From Halobacillus salinus (lineage in GTDB: Bacteria; Bacillota; Bacilli; Bacillales; Halobacillaceae): DNA of 64,000 nt. Every line of letters begins with the position of its first letter. The first letter of the stretch is position 1. This document shows, one piece after another, positions 1 through 10,865 of the stretch. The translations under genes and the position numbers were made by a program. The notes beneath the pieces were generated by a model. It was given only the letters and a program-made list of their open reading frames with translations, made no database searches and was not told the DNA's origin. Location of the stretch: positions 806,001-870,000 of the forward strand of contig NZ_SRJC01000001.1 of NCBI RefSeq assembly GCF_004684905.1. Reading direction: 5' to 3'.

Positions 1-186
1 CTTAGTGGGGCAGAGAAGAAGCAGTTGATTAAGGAAGTGCTTACTCCATTAGGACATAATCTAATGGTCACACCGAAAGAAGTGGACGGGTTCATGAAGG
101 ACATGTCTCACGTCATAGCGACAGGTATCAACGGTGCCTTGCACCCAGGAATTGAAGATGGAGAAGCTCAATCCTACTCCAGATAA
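1..186 (+). CDS. gpr: Germination protease GPR, C-terminal end (partial)
   Basis: The window opens inside an open frame whose last 61 residues run from LSGAEKKQ through NLMVTPKEVDGF and GINGALHPG to a TAA stop. This matches the C-terminus of GPR, the aspartic-type spore protease that degrades small acid-soluble proteins (SASPs) when spores germinate. The 5' part lies outside the window, so the start and catalytic residues cannot be judged. It is followed by spoIIP, the same order as in B. subtilis, which supports the call. The identification rests on the tail motif and on gene order. Confidence 0.85.
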   Translation, partial: LSGAEKKQLIKEVLTPLGHNLMVTPKEVDGFMKDMSHVIATGINGALHPGIEDGEAQSYSR

Positions 187-201
187 AAAAATAGAATAGA
201 G

Positions 202-254
202 TTCTATTAAATATCCCTCTCTCATACGATTTACTAGATAGAGTTCGTATGGGG
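202..254 (+). promoter_or_regulatory. Candidate SigE promoter and hairpin before spoIIP
   Basis: CATACGAT at 223-230 resembles the SigE -10 box (CATACAHT), with TTCTATT at 202-208 as a weak -35 at 14-bp spacing. The same bases form a hairpin (about 220-229 with 245-254) whose right arm runs into the GGGGAGGA Shine-Dalgarno at 251-258 and the T-run at 259-264. A transcript reading through from gpr would carry this terminator-like hairpin; one starting near 237 would not. Seen as motifs only. Confidence 0.4.
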
Positions 255-265
255 AGGATTTTTTT

Positions 266-1408
266 ATGCGTCGGTTTCAACGATGGGGAAAGAAGAAGTA
301 CAGTCCTCTGAAAACATGGACGAAATTACTTACTGCCGGAGTAGCTGTATTGCTCGTTCTTTTTATAGGCATTGGACTATTAACAGGAGCACAGAGCACT
401 TACCGTTTATATTCAGGTACCATTCAGCACATTACGACTAAACTAGAAGGCAAATCGTTTATTTATTTGTTCGAAATGGAAAACAGGATTTTCAAGAGCG
501 CCCATCCAGATGGAGAGAAGCTTCCTACTTTTTCAAACTTGACGTTCCAGTTGTTGACGAGTTTAACACCGAACGACCCTAGGAGCTTACTCGGGCGCGA
601 GATTCCAGGGCTGTCCTCGTATAACAGTCATATCATCATTGCAGGTAAAGGGACAGATTATACAACTCTGCCGATTGAATCAGAGCCTCCATTGAATGTT
701 GACGAGAGAGGGGAAGCTGGGGAGTTAGAGGAGGAGAAGAAGGATCAGGAAGACAAACCGACGATCGGGGAAGACAAGGTGTATGTGTACCATACGCATA
801 ATGAGGAATCTTTTTATCCGCATTTACCTGATGAGTCGACAGCTTACGATGGAAAAGTAAACATCACGCTAGTTGGAGAACGCCTTGGCAAGAGCCTTGA
901 AGATAAAGGAATCGGAACTAGGGTAGAAACTACGAACTTTGCTGATATATTACGTACGAACGGCTGGCAGCATTATCGTTCTTACGATGCAGCACGCCCG
1001 GTAGTTGAGGAAGCGATGAATAAATACGACTCTCTTACTTATTACTTTGATCTTCACCGCGACAGTATCGACAGAAAGCATACGACAACGACTATTAATG
1101 GCAAAGACTATGCACGTTTTGCTTTTGTCATTGGCGCGGAGCATCCGAATTATGAGGAGAACTTGGCGTTTGCATCGGAAATGCATAAGCGACTGGAAGA
1201 AGAGTATCCAGGTATCAGCCGAGGAGTAATAACGAAGAAAGGTTCTGGAGTTGACGGAGTTTACAATCAGGACTTGAATCCGAATGCGATCTTAATCGAA
1301 TTCGGTGGAGTATATAACAACCTGGACGAACTGTACCGATCAGCCGATATTTTCGCTGAAGTGTTTGCTGATTACATGTATGAAGATGAGAAGGTGTCAG
1401 GAGAATGA
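266..1408 (+). CDS. spoIIP: Stage II sporulation protein P (peptidoglycan amidase/endopeptidase)
   Basis: SpoIIP cleaves peptide side chains from peptidoglycan and, with SpoIID and SpoIIM, drives septal wall thinning and engulfment in the mother cell. The 380-residue protein has a basic N-terminus, one membrane segment at about 20-42, and an acidic Glu/Lys linker around 145-168. The amidase domain follows, with HTHNEESF near 178, DLHRDS near 265 and IEFGG near 347, the metal-site neighbourhoods of the family. B. subtilis SpoIIP is about 400 residues, so this copy is slightly short. A strong SD (GGGGAGGA) lies 7 nt before the ATG. It overlaps the next gene by 4 bp (ATGA), indicating translational coupling. 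Confidence 0.95.
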   Translation: MRRFQRWGKKKYSPLKTWTKLLTAGVAVLLVLFIGIGLLTGAQSTYRLYSGTIQHITTKLEGKSFIYLFEMENRIFKSAHPDGEKLPTFSNLTFQLLTSLTPNDPRSLLGREIPGLSSYNSHIIIAGKGTDYTTLPIESEPPLNVDERGEAGELEEEKKDQEDKPTIGEDKVYVYHTHNEESFYPHLPDESTAYDGKVNITLVGERLGKSLEDKGIGTRVETTNFADILRTNGWQHYRSYDAARPVVEEAMNKYDSLTYYFDLHRDSIDRKHTTTTINGKDYARFAFVIGAEHPNYEENLAFASEMHKRLEEEYPGISRGVITKKGSGVDGVYNQDLNPNAILIEFGGVYNNLDELYRSADIFAEVFADYMYEDEKVSGE

Positions 1409-1680
1409 GGGGGATGAAAGGGATAGTGCTTGTCGTATTGGCGGTTGCCTTATTCTTTTCAGGGGCCTTGTACGGAATTGAAAAAAACCAACAAAAAGAA
1501 ACAGGAGACGTACCCGTAGAAGTTACGTCTCCTGATACAAGGGATGAACAGGATTGCCTCCCACCTGAAAGCAATGAAAGCGTGCCATGGATATCTCGGT
1601 TAGCAGGGGGGATTGGAGAAGGGATTGCTGTAACATTTAACGGAATTGTGGTTGTTTTCTCAGAAATGTTTTCTTTTTGA
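1405..1680 (+). CDS. yqxA: YqxA-like small membrane protein (DUF3679)
   Basis: A 91-residue protein with an N-terminal membrane segment or uncleaved signal at about 4-22, a short polar middle (DTRDEQD) and a second hydrophobic stretch near the C-terminus. Its size and position between spoIIP and lepA match B. subtilis YqxA, a protein of unknown function. It overlaps spoIIP by 4 bp and so is probably made with it in the mother cell. No catalytic motif is visible. Assignment rests mainly on gene order and length. Confidence 0.75.
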   Translation: MRGMKGIVLVVLAVALFFSGALYGIEKNQQKETGDVPVEVTSPDTRDEQDCLPPESNESVPWISRLAGGIGEGIAVTFNGIVVVFSEMFSF

Positions 1681-1716
1681 AGGTGTTGCCGATTGATTAG
1701 TCATTTCGGGTAAACA

Positions 1717-1745
1717 TTGAATAATGCGGCAGCTATTGCTATAAT
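1717..1745 (+). promoter_or_regulatory. SigA promoter of lepA
   Basis: TTGAAT at 1717-1722, a 17-bp spacer, then a perfect TATAAT at 1740-1745. It lies in the 107-bp gap before lepA and gives that gene a vegetative promoter separate from the sporulation genes upstream. Confidence 0.8.
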
Positions 1746-1787
1746 CAGGCTAGTTAATTGTGCCGAAATTAGTAGGAGTGATGTAAG

Positions 1788-3602
1788 TTGACTAGTCAAT
1801 CAAAACAACAAAGGGTTCGCAACTTCTCGATTATTGCCCATATCGACCACGGCAAATCGACATTAGCTGACCGAATCTTAGAAAAAACGAAAGCTCTCAC
1901 ACAACGTGAAATGAAAGAACAATTCTTAGATGCTATGGATCTTGAACGTGAGCGTGGCATCACGATTAAATTAAATGCTGTTCAATTGAGTTACGATGCG
2001 AACGATGGAGAAGAATACACGTTCCACTTGATCGATACACCTGGACACGTCGATTTTACATATGAGGTGTCCCGTAGTTTAGCTGCATGTGAAGGGGCGA
2101 TCCTTGTCGTGGACGCCGCACAGGGAATTGAAGCCCAGACGTTAGCGAACGTCTACCTTGCTCTTGAGAACGACTTGGAGATCATCCCAGTTATTAATAA
2201 AATTGACTTACCGGGAGCAGACCCTGAGCGTATTAAACAAGAGATTGAAGATGTAATCGGCATCGACGCTTCTGATGCAATCCTAGCTTCTGCTAAGCAG
2301 GGGATTGGTATCGATGAAATTCTTGAGCGCATAGTGACGGATATTCCAGCTCCTGCCGGGGAAGCGAAAGACCCGACCAAAGCTTTGATCTTTGATTCCC
2401 TTTACGATTCTTATCGAGGAGTCGTTGCTTACACTTGTGTTCGTGAAGGTTCCATCAAACTCGGGGATAAAATCCGCATGATGGCAACAGGAAAGGAATT
2501 CGAAGTCAACGAACTTGGTGTATTCCGCCCAACCCCAACCCCACTTAAAGAATTGAACGTAGGGGATGTTGGTTATTTGACGGCATCTATCAAGAATATC
2601 GGGGACTCCCGTGTCGGAGATACCATTACGCTTGCCAATAACCCTGCAGCAGAACCACTGCCAGGTTACAAGCGGATGAATCCGATGGTGTTCTGTGGAA
2701 TGTACCCGGTAGATGCTAATAAATATAACGACTTAAGAGATGCGCTTGAGCGCTTGGAACTGAATGATTCCTCTCTGCAATTTGAAGCGGAGACGTCTCA
2801 GGCACTTGGATTTGGGTTCCGTTGTGGCTTCTTAGGAATGTTGCACATGGAAATTATCCAGGAACGTATTGAACGTGAGTACAAAATCGATCTGATCACG
2901 ACCGCACCTAGCGTAATCTATAAAGTTACCCAAACAGATGGTACAGAAGTGGACGTCGATAACCCGTCTATGATGCCAGATAACCAGAAGCTTGAGGAAG
3001 TTCAAGAGCCTTTCGTTAAAGCGACGGTTATGGTACCAAACGATTACGTCGGTCCTGTTATGGAGATCTGTCAACGTAAACGAGGAAACTTCCTTGACAT
3101 GCAGTACCTTGATGACAACCGTGTGAATATCGTCTATGAGATCCCTCTATCCGAGATTGTTTATGACTTCTTCGATTCCTTGAAGTCACAGACTAAAGGG
3201 TATGCTTCCTTCGATTATGAATTGATCGGGTATCGCTCGTCCAACCTTGTGAAGATGGATATTCTCTTGAACGGTGATACGATTGATGCGTTGTCGTTCA
3301 TCGTCCACAGAGACTTTGCATACGAACGTGGTAAGCTGATCGCTGAGAAACTGAAAGAACTAATTCCGAGACAGCAGTTCGAAGTACCAATCCAAGCTGC
3401 AATCGGAAATAAAATAGTTGCTCGTACTACCATCAAAGCGATGCGTAAGAATGTCTTATCCAAGTGTTATGGAGGAGACATCTCACGTAAACGGAAGCTT
3501 CTTGAAAAACAAAAAGAAGGTAAGAAGCGCATGAAGATGGTTGGTTCTGTCGAAGTGCCTCAAGAAGCCTTTATGTCCGTACTTGATTTGAATGAAGATT
3601 AA
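1788..3602 (+). CDS. lepA: Elongation factor 4 (LepA) GTPase
   Basis: LepA/EF4 is a ribosome-associated translational GTPase linked to ribosome biogenesis and to back-translocation under ionic stress. The 604 residues cover the full family. The G1 motif AHIDHGKST is near 17-25, DTPGHVDF near 82, NKID near 136, then EF-G-like domains and the LepA-specific C-terminal region ([17 protein letters not shown]). The start is TTG at 1788, giving (M)[13 protein letters not shown], with SD AGGAGTGA upstream. EF4 is reported to help at high salt, which would suit a halophile, but that link is inference. Confidence 0.97.
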   Translation: MTSQSKQQRVRNFSIIAHIDHGKSTLADRILEKTKALTQREMKEQFLDAMDLERERGITIKLNAVQLSYDANDGEEYTFHLIDTPGHVDFTYEVSRSLAACEGAILVVDAAQGIEAQTLANVYLALENDLEIIPVINKIDLPGADPERIKQEIEDVIGIDASDAILASAKQGIGIDEILERIVTDIPAPAGEAKDPTKALIFDSLYDSYRGVVAYTCVREGSIKLGDKIRMMATGKEFEVNELGVFRPTPTPLKELNVGDVGYLTASIKNIGDSRVGDTITLANNPAAEPLPGYKRMNPMVFCGMYPVDANKYNDLRDALERLELNDSSLQFEAETSQALGFGFRCGFLGMLHMEIIQERIEREYKIDLITTAPSVIYKVTQTDGTEVDVDNPSMMPDNQKLEEVQEPFVKATVMVPNDYVGPVMEICQRKRGNFLDMQYLDDNRVNIVYEIPLSEIVYDFFDSLKSQTKGYASFDYELIGYRSSNLVKMDILLNGDTIDALSFIVHRDFAYERGKLIAEKLKELIPRQQFEVPIQAAIGNKIVARTTIKAMRKNVLSKCYGGDISRKRKLLEKQKEGKKRMKMVGSVEVPQEAFMSVLDLNED

Positions 3603-3623
3603 TTGAACAGGAACAAGATATCT

Positions 3624-3656
3624 AAAGCCGCAGGAGAATCCCTCTTGCGGTTTTCC
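3624..3656 (+). terminator. Intrinsic terminator after lepA
   Basis: Stem CCGCAGGAG (3628-3636) pairs with CTCTTGCGG (3642-3650) with one G-U, followed by TTTT. It sits directly before the SD of hemW. Confidence 0.65.
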
Positions 3657-3676
3657 TTATGAAAGGTGGAACAACC

Positions 3677-4816
3677 ATGACAATTTCATCCGCATATATC
3701 CACATCCCATTCTGCCAGCAGATCTGCCACTACTGTGATTTTACGAAGTTTTTCTATAATGAGCGACTAGCTGATGAGTATCTGGAGGCGCTCGAGAACG
3801 AAATCCATACGTATATCCCATTGGAAAAAGCTAAAGTGAAAACCATATTTGTAGGAGGTGGAACACCGACAGCTGTGAACCACTCCCAATTAAAGAGATT
3901 GCTCAAGATGATTGACGAGCATTTTGATGTGGCATCATGCGAAGAATACACCTTCGAGGCAAACCCTGGTGACTTGGATGAGGAAAAAGTTCGGTTATTG
4001 AAGGAATATGGGGTAGACAGGATTTCCTTAGGTGTCCAAGTGTTTGATGATCAAATGCTCGAAGAAATCGGTCGTGTTCATCGCGTTAAAGATGTGTACA
4101 CCAACGTTGATCGCCTTGTGCAGGCTGGGCTTACCAATGTGAGCATCGACCTTATGTATGCTCTACCTGGACAGACGGTTGAACACTTCGAGAAAACGAT
4201 TGATGAAGCGATGCAGTTTGATCTCCCGCACTACTCTTCTTATTCGCTTCAAATCGAACCGAAGACCATATTTTATCAACGTTACAAAAAAGGCACGCTT
4301 ATTAAGCCACCTGAAGAAGACGAGGCAGAGATGTATGAACTTCTTCAGCGAAAGCTCTCAAGAGCAGGTGTTGATCAATACGAGATCAGTAACTTTGCAA
4401 AGCCTGGGTTTGAAAGTAAACACAATCTGACATACTGGAATAACGAGTATTATTTCGGTATCGGAGCAGGTGCACACGGTTATCTCCCTGGCAAACGCAC
4501 AATCAACATTCGCCCACTGCCAGCTTATACGAAACAGGCAATGGCAGATGGAAAGCCGATTCTTCACGAAGAGCCCGTTGGACTAAAAGAGCAAATGGAA
4601 GAAGAGATGTTTCTTGGTTTGCGAAAGACGGAAGGCGTATCTCTGTCTTCATTCAAGCACAAGTATGATAGAGAGATGGTGGATGTGTTCGGTCAGGCAA
4701 TTCCTAAGCTTAAAGAGCGTAAACTCGTCCAAGAAGAGAAAGGATTCCTCTCCCTCACTCCTAGAGGAAGAATTCTCGGTAATGAAGTTTTCCAGGAATT
4801 TTTATTAGACGAGTAG
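3677..4816 (+). CDS. hemW: HemW, radical-SAM heme chaperone (HemN-like)
   Basis: HemW binds heme and a 4Fe-4S cluster and delivers heme to membrane respiratory enzymes; it is not itself a coproporphyrinogen dehydrogenase. The radical-SAM triad CxxxCxxC is at Cys13, Cys17 and Cys20 (FCQQICHYCDF), followed by GGGTP near 65. It lacks the extra upstream cysteine of true HemN. I chose ATG 3677 (MTISSAYIHIPFC) over the in-frame ATG at 3659, because the SD AAAGGTGG at 3662-3669 would lie inside the longer reading. The 379 residues match B. subtilis HemW/YqeR. The order lepA-hemW-hrcA is conserved. Confidence 0.95.
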   Translation: MTISSAYIHIPFCQQICHYCDFTKFFYNERLADEYLEALENEIHTYIPLEKAKVKTIFVGGGTPTAVNHSQLKRLLKMIDEHFDVASCEEYTFEANPGDLDEEKVRLLKEYGVDRISLGVQVFDDQMLEEIGRVHRVKDVYTNVDRLVQAGLTNVSIDLMYALPGQTVEHFEKTIDEAMQFDLPHYSSYSLQIEPKTIFYQRYKKGTLIKPPEEDEAEMYELLQRKLSRAGVDQYEISNFAKPGFESKHNLTYWNNEYYFGIGAGAHGYLPGKRTINIRPLPAYTKQAMADGKPILHEEPVGLKEQMEEEMFLGLRKTEGVSLSSFKHKYDREMVDVFGQAIPKLKERKLVQEEKGFLSLTPRGRILGNEVFQEFLLDE

Positions 4817-4833
4817 ATTTCAGAGGTTAACCG

Positions 4834-4862
4834 TTGACAACCTAAAACCCATTTGATAATTT
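4834..4862 (+). promoter_or_regulatory. SigA promoter of the hrcA operon
   Basis: Perfect -35 TTGACA at 4834-4839 and a -10 in GATAATTT (4855-4862; TAATTT gives 17-bp spacing). CIRCE begins 11 bp downstream. Confidence 0.75.
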
Positions 4863-4872
4863 ATTATTAGAT

Positions 4873-4899
4873 TTAGCACTCAAAGTAAACGAGTGCTAA
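4873..4899 (+). promoter_or_regulatory. CIRCE operator (HrcA binding site)
   Basis: TTAGCACTC (4873-4881), a 9-bp spacer and GAGTGCTAA (4891-4899) match the CIRCE consensus exactly. HrcA, encoded directly downstream, binds CIRCE and represses the operon until heat titrates the GroE chaperonin that keeps HrcA active. The operator lies between the promoter and the hrcA SD, as in B. subtilis. Confidence 0.97.
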
Positions 4900-4914
4900 C
4901 AGAGGTGATCATCG

Positions 4915-5937
4915 ATGTTAACAGAAAGACAACTGCTCATATTGCAAGTCATTATTGATGATTTCATCACGACCGCCCAACCCGTAGGGTCGCGGTCTAT
5001 ATCGAAGAAGGATGCAATCACTTTTAGTTCAGCGACTGTAAGGAACGAGATGGCCGACTTAGAGGAACTAGGGTTTATTGAAAAAACCCACTCTTCTTCA
5101 GGACGAATCCCTTCTGAAAAAGGGTATCGCTTCTATGTTGATCATCTTCTGTCCCCTTTAAGGTTGTCTCAGCAAGAAGTGGGCACTATTCGAGATGCTT
5201 TCACGGATAAGATGATGGAGTTTGAACAAGTTGTTCAAAAGTCTGCAGGCATTTTGTCTGAATTGACTAATTACACCTCGATTATCCTCGGACCTGAAGT
5301 GTTCGAAACGAAATTGAAGCAATTGCAGATTGTTCCCTTGAACCAACAGTCAGCAATCGCTATTCTTGTGACGAACACAGGTCATGTTGAACACCGGGCT
5401 TTCAATGTACCCTCTGAAGTTTCATCTTCTGATCTTGAGAAGATGGTGAATATCTTAAATTCACGACTTCAAGGCGTACCGTTGATCCAGCTCCACGAAA
5501 AGCTGTATAAGGAAATTGGCGATTTATTAAAAGCTCACACCGAACAGTACGACAAAGCTTTTGCATACTTAAGAGCTGCTCTGGTAGAAGAGCAGCCTAC
5601 AAAGTTGTATATCGGTGGAAAGACTAATATCCTTATGCAACCAGAGTTCAAGGATTTAGATAAAGTCAGATCACTCTATGCAACCATTGAAAAAGAGAGT
5701 GAAATGGCTGACCTTTTGAGGTCTGATGATGAGGGGATCCGTGTAAGGATTGGGCACGAGAATCCGTTTGATGCCATGCAGAATTGCAGTTTGATAACGG
5801 CGAGCTACCGTCTAGGTAACGATCAAATCGGGACCATTGCCCTTTTAGGTCCGACTCGGATGGAGTATAATCGGATGTTTTCATTGATGAATGTACTTTC
5901 GAAGCATATGACTAGCACGTTCAGAGGGTGGTATTAA
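4915..5937 (+). CDS. hrcA: Heat-inducible transcription repressor HrcA
   Basis: HrcA represses class I heat-shock genes through CIRCE. The 340-residue protein has the N-terminal winged helix (MLTERQLLILQVIIDDF, then a recognition region around TVRNEMADLEELGFIEKTHSSSGRIPSEKGYRFYVDHL, given here only as landmarks at about 40-80), then the GAF-like and dimerisation regions, ending in MTSTFRGWY. Length fits B. subtilis HrcA (343). It is the first gene of hrcA-grpE-dnaK, and the CIRCE 16 bp upstream makes it autoregulated. Confidence 0.97.
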   Translation: MLTERQLLILQVIIDDFITTAQPVGSRSISKKDAITFSSATVRNEMADLEELGFIEKTHSSSGRIPSEKGYRFYVDHLLSPLRLSQQEVGTIRDAFTDKMMEFEQVVQKSAGILSELTNYTSIILGPEVFETKLKQLQIVPLNQQSAIAILVTNTGHVEHRAFNVPSEVSSSDLEKMVNILNSRLQGVPLIQLHEKLYKEIGDLLKAHTEQYDKAFAYLRAALVEEQPTKLYIGGKTNILMQPEFKDLDKVRSLYATIEKESEMADLLRSDDEGIRVRIGHENPFDAMQNCSLITASYRLGNDQIGTIALLGPTRMEYNRMFSLMNVLSKHMTSTFRGWY

Positions 5938-6016
5938 ACTACTCGCTAACCAAATAGGTGGGAGATAGCTTCCCATCGTTTCTTTTTGTCTATTGCTTTT
6001 TCTAACCATTCATTCA

Positions 6017-6025
6017 TGTTATAGT
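6017..6025 (+). promoter_or_regulatory. Extended -10 promoter candidate before grpE
   Basis: TGTTATAGT at 6017-6025 has the TG-N-TATAGT form of an extended -10 promoter, with no clear -35. It lies in the 124-bp hrcA-grpE gap and could give grpE-dnaK expression independent of CIRCE. Confidence 0.4.
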
Positions 6026-6061
6026 CAGTAACGGCTATAGGGAAAGTAGGAGGTGTAAGTC

Positions 6062-6595
6062 GTGGAAGAGAACAAAAAAGAAGAAGTGCTCGAAGAAAAT
6101 GAGGAACAACAAGAAGAAGTTGAAATCATTGAAGAAGAGCAAGAACAAACAGAAGACGATCAGCTAAAGCAAGAGAAAGAAGAGCTGAACAATCGTCTGA
6201 TCAGACTTCAGGCTGATTACGATAACTTCCGCCGCCGTACACAGAAAGAGAAAGAGGCGGATCGAAAGTATCGTTCCCAAAGTTTACTCGAGGAATTGAT
6301 TCCTGTCTTGGACAATTTCAATCGAGCGCTGCAGGTAGAAGTCGATTCCGATTCTGCACAGAAGTTAGCAGATGGAATGAAGATGGTGTATGACCAGTTC
6401 AAGACTGCACTTGATAAAGAAGGGCTTGAAGAGATTCCTGCTCAAGGAGAAGAGTTCGATCCGAACCTTCACCAAGCAGTCATGCAGGTTGAAGATGATA
6501 ATTACGATTCCAATATTGTGGTAGAAGAACTACAAAAAGGGTATCGTTTGAAAGATCGGGTTATTCGCCCGGCTATGGTAAAAGTAAACCAATAA
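6062..6595 (+). CDS. grpE: Nucleotide exchange factor GrpE
   Basis: GrpE is the dimeric nucleotide-exchange factor that releases ADP from DnaK. The first ~40 residues are extremely acidic and disordered, mostly Glu and Gln. A long coiled coil follows ([20 protein letters not shown] near 55-75), then the C-terminal beta domain ([17 protein letters not shown] and RPAMVKV). At 177 residues it is close to the family length. The start is GTG at 6062, preceded by SD GTAGGAGGTG. It sits between hrcA and dnaK, and all three form the class I heat-shock operon. The acidic tail is long and fits a halophile's proteome. Confidence 0.96.
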   Translation: MEENKKEEVLEENEEQQEEVEIIEEEQEQTEDDQLKQEKEELNNRLIRLQADYDNFRRRTQKEKEADRKYRSQSLLEELIPVLDNFNRALQVEVDSDSAQKLADGMKMVYDQFKTALDKEGLEEIPAQGEEFDPNLHQAVMQVEDDNYDSNIVVEELQKGYRLKDRVIRPAMVKVNQ

Positions 6596-6616
6596 TAGAT
6601 GAATGTGAGATTGTAA

Positions 6617-8458
<1,842 letters not shown>

Positions 8459-8477
8459 GTCATTCATGAGAGAAAAG

Positions 8478-8517
8478 AAAAGTCAAAGTCAGGTTCTTCT
8501 TGGCTTTGACTTTTTTT
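8478..8517 (+). terminator. Terminator after dnaK
   Basis: AAAGTCAAAG (8479-8488) pairs with CTTTGACTTT (8504-8513), followed by a T-run to 8517. It partly uncouples dnaJ from the hrcA-grpE-dnaK transcript. The 224-bp gap before dnaJ also holds TTGTCA at 8630-8635 and TATGTA at 8651-8656, a weak promoter candidate for dnaJ. Confidence 0.8.
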
Positions 8518-8682
8518 GAGTATAAGAAATGGTGATTCACTTTTTGTATGGAAACTTACTATTTGTGTTTCTTTAGACGAAAGTGGGATCATCATTCTAT
8601 TCTTTAGATAGGCAGTTGCCTGTCGGATTTGTCAGTGTTAACATAAACGTTATGTAATAGCGCCCGGGAGAGTGATGGACAA

Positions 8683-9804
8683 GTGAGTAAACGCGATTAT
8701 TATGAGGTACTCGGCGTTTCACAAGACGCGTCGAAAGACGAAATCAAGAAAGCTTATCGTAAATTAGCTCGAAAGTACCACCCAGATGTAAGTGAAGAAG
8801 AAAATGCATCCGAGAAATTTAAAGAAGCAAAAGAAGCCTATGAGACATTAAGCGACCAGCAGAAACGTGCGCAATATGACCAGTTCGGTCATCAGGATCC
8901 GAACCAAGGATTCGGAGGCTTCGGTGGAGCTCAAGACTTTGGAGGCTTCGGAGACATTTTCGATATGTTCTTCGGAGGCGGAGGACGTCGTCGCGACCCT
9001 AACGCTCCAAGAAAAGGTGCAGACCTTCAGTACACGATGAACCTTCAATTTGAGGAAGCCATTTTTGGTAAGAGCACAGATATTGAAATTCCGACTGAGG
9101 AAGAATGTGACACTTGTGATGGTTCTGGTGCGAAACCAGGCACTTCTCCGGAAACCTGCCCGCACTGTGAAGGAAGTGGCCAAATCAACCAAGAGCAAAA
9201 CACTCCATTTGGCCGTGTAGTAAATCGTCGTGTTTGTCACCACTGTCAAGGAAGCGGTCAGATTGTGAAAGACAAATGCCAAACTTGTGGTGGAGATGGT
9301 CGTGTTCAGAAGCGTAAAACAATTCATCTGGATATCCCAGCAGGTATCGATGACGGTCAGCAGATTCGTGTCCAAGGCAAAGGCGAATCTGGTGTAAACG
9401 GCGGCCCGGCAGGTGACCTATTCGTTGTCATTCGCGTGCAGCCACATGAATTCTTTGAACGTGAAGGAGATCATATCTTCTGTGAAATGCCACTTACTTT
9501 CGCACAAGCAGCACTTGGTGACGAAATTGAAGTGCCAACCGTTCACGGTAAAGTGAAGTTGAAAGTCCCTGCAGGTACCCAAACAGGAAAAACGTTCCGT
9601 TTGAAAGAAAAAGGTGCTCCGAATGTTCACGGACGTGGGCAAGGGGATCAGCACGTGAAGACTAAAGTCATCACGCCGAAAAATCTAACTGATCGCCAAA
9701 AAGATTTGCTGAGAGAATTTAACGATATCAGTGGTAATGAAGCTACTGATGAGCAACACGGCAACTTCTTTGAGCGAATGAAGCGAGCATTCAAAGGCGA
9801 CTAA
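8683..9804 (+). CDS. dnaJ: Chaperone DnaJ (Hsp40)
   Basis: The co-chaperone that delivers substrates to DnaK and stimulates its ATPase. The J domain carries HPD at 33-35. A Gly/Phe-rich linker follows (about 73-100; [14 protein letters not shown]), then four zinc-binding CxxCxGxG repeats ([32 protein letters not shown]) at about 145-205 and the C-terminal beta domains. The 373 residues match B. subtilis. The start is GTG (8683), giving (M)[11 protein letters not shown], the usual family start. The upstream terminator and gap suggest partly separate expression from dnaK. Confidence 0.97.
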   Translation: MSKRDYYEVLGVSQDASKDEIKKAYRKLARKYHPDVSEEENASEKFKEAKEAYETLSDQQKRAQYDQFGHQDPNQGFGGFGGAQDFGGFGDIFDMFFGGGGRRRDPNAPRKGADLQYTMNLQFEEAIFGKSTDIEIPTEEECDTCDGSGAKPGTSPETCPHCEGSGQINQEQNTPFGRVVNRRVCHHCQGSGQIVKDKCQTCGGDGRVQKRKTIHLDIPAGIDDGQQIRVQGKGESGVNGGPAGDLFVVIRVQPHEFFEREGDHIFCEMPLTFAQAALGDEIEVPTVHGKVKLKVPAGTQTGKTFRLKEKGAPNVHGRGQGDQHVKTKVITPKNLTDRQKDLLREFNDISGNEATDEQHGNFFERMKRAFKGD

Positions 9805-9820
9805 AGCAATTTGAGAAATG

Positions 9821-9890
9821 AGTGTCTGCTACGACAAGGTTCTTTAGGTTTTACCTATACCTGTTTTTGTGTGTAGCAGGCACTTCTTTA
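9821..9890 (+). terminator. Terminator after dnaJ
   Basis: AGTGTCTGCTAC (9821-9832) pairs with GTAGCAGGCACT (9873-9884) with one G-U, enclosing a further AGGT/ACCT helix. A T-rich tract follows. It lies between dnaJ and prmA. Confidence 0.6.
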
Positions 9891-9916
9891 ATTTTATATA
9901 AAGTGAGCTGATAACG

Positions 9917-10855
9917 ATGAAATGGTCGGAGTTTTGTATCCAGACGACGAACGAAGCAGTAGAACCAATCTCCAATATTCTTCACGAAGCAGGTGCCAGT
10001 GGGGTTGTCATCGAGGATCCGAGAGACTTGGAGCGCGAACAGGCTCCACTTGGAGAGATTTATGAATTGAACCCTGAAGATTACCCTGAGGAAGGGGTAA
10101 GGGTCAAGGCTTACCTTCCTGTCAATAGTTTCTTGGCTGAAACAGTTGATGAAATAAAAGAATCCATCAATAACTTGACTACATTCCAGATTGATATTGG
10201 GCGTAATGAAGTGACGATGAGTGAAATCAATGAGGAAGACTGGGCAACAGCGTGGAAGAAGTACTACAAGCCTGTCAAAATCTCCGAAAAGATCACGATT
10301 ATCCCAACGTGGGAAGAATACGAGCCAGTTTCTAGTGATGAGATCATTATCGAAATGGATCCAGGGATGGCTTTCGGTACAGGTACCCACCCGACGACAG
10401 TGCTTAGCATTCAAGCATTAGAGCAATACTTAGAAAAAGGGGATAAGGTCCTTGATGTTGGTGCTGGGTCCGGAATATTGAGCGTAGCGTCCGTTTTACT
10501 GGGAGCATCCCATGCTTATGCGTTCGATTTGGACGATATAGCAGTGAAGAGCACCGGTCTTAATGCGGAACTAAACAACGTACAAGACCAAGTAACATCT
10601 AAGAAGAACAATTTACTAGAAGGTATTGAGATGGAGGCGGATTTAATCGTCTCGAATATCTTAGCTGAAATCATTGTTCAATTCACCGATGATGCTTTCA
10701 ATCGGGTCAAACCTGGAGGTTACTTTATTACCTGCGGAATTATTTCAGGTAAGAAAGAAGATGTACGAGAAAGCCTGATTCAATCTGGTTTTGAAATTGT
10801 AGAGACTAATAAGATGGAAGACTGGATCAGCATCATCGCAAAAAAACCTGAGTAA
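9917..10855 (+). CDS. prmA: Ribosomal protein L11 methyltransferase PrmA
   Basis: PrmA trimethylates ribosomal protein L11 using SAM. The 312-residue protein has the N-terminal L11-recognition domain, then a class I methyltransferase domain with FGTGTHPTT near 154, DVGAGSGILSVAS near 181 and the SNILAEII catalytic-loop region near 247. Length equals B. subtilis YqeT/PrmA. It is followed 10 bp later by rsmE, so the two rRNA/ribosomal-protein modification genes are probably cotranscribed, as is usual after dnaJ in Bacilli. Confidence 0.95.
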   Translation: MKWSEFCIQTTNEAVEPISNILHEAGASGVVIEDPRDLEREQAPLGEIYELNPEDYPEEGVRVKAYLPVNSFLAETVDEIKESINNLTTFQIDIGRNEVTMSEINEEDWATAWKKYYKPVKISEKITIIPTWEEYEPVSSDEIIIEMDPGMAFGTGTHPTTVLSIQALEQYLEKGDKVLDVGAGSGILSVASVLLGASHAYAFDLDDIAVKSTGLNAELNNVQDQVTSKKNNLLEGIEMEADLIVSNILAEIIVQFTDDAFNRVKPGGYFITCGIISGKKEDVRESLIQSGFEIVETNKMEDWISIIAKKPE

Positions 10856-10865
10856 GGGTGAGAGG

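Noticed and set aside
8611-8656. Small palindromes AGGCAGTTGCCT and ACATAA-ACG-TTATGT before dnaJ
   Set aside because: Too short to separate from chance, and they do not match CIRCE or CtsR sites.
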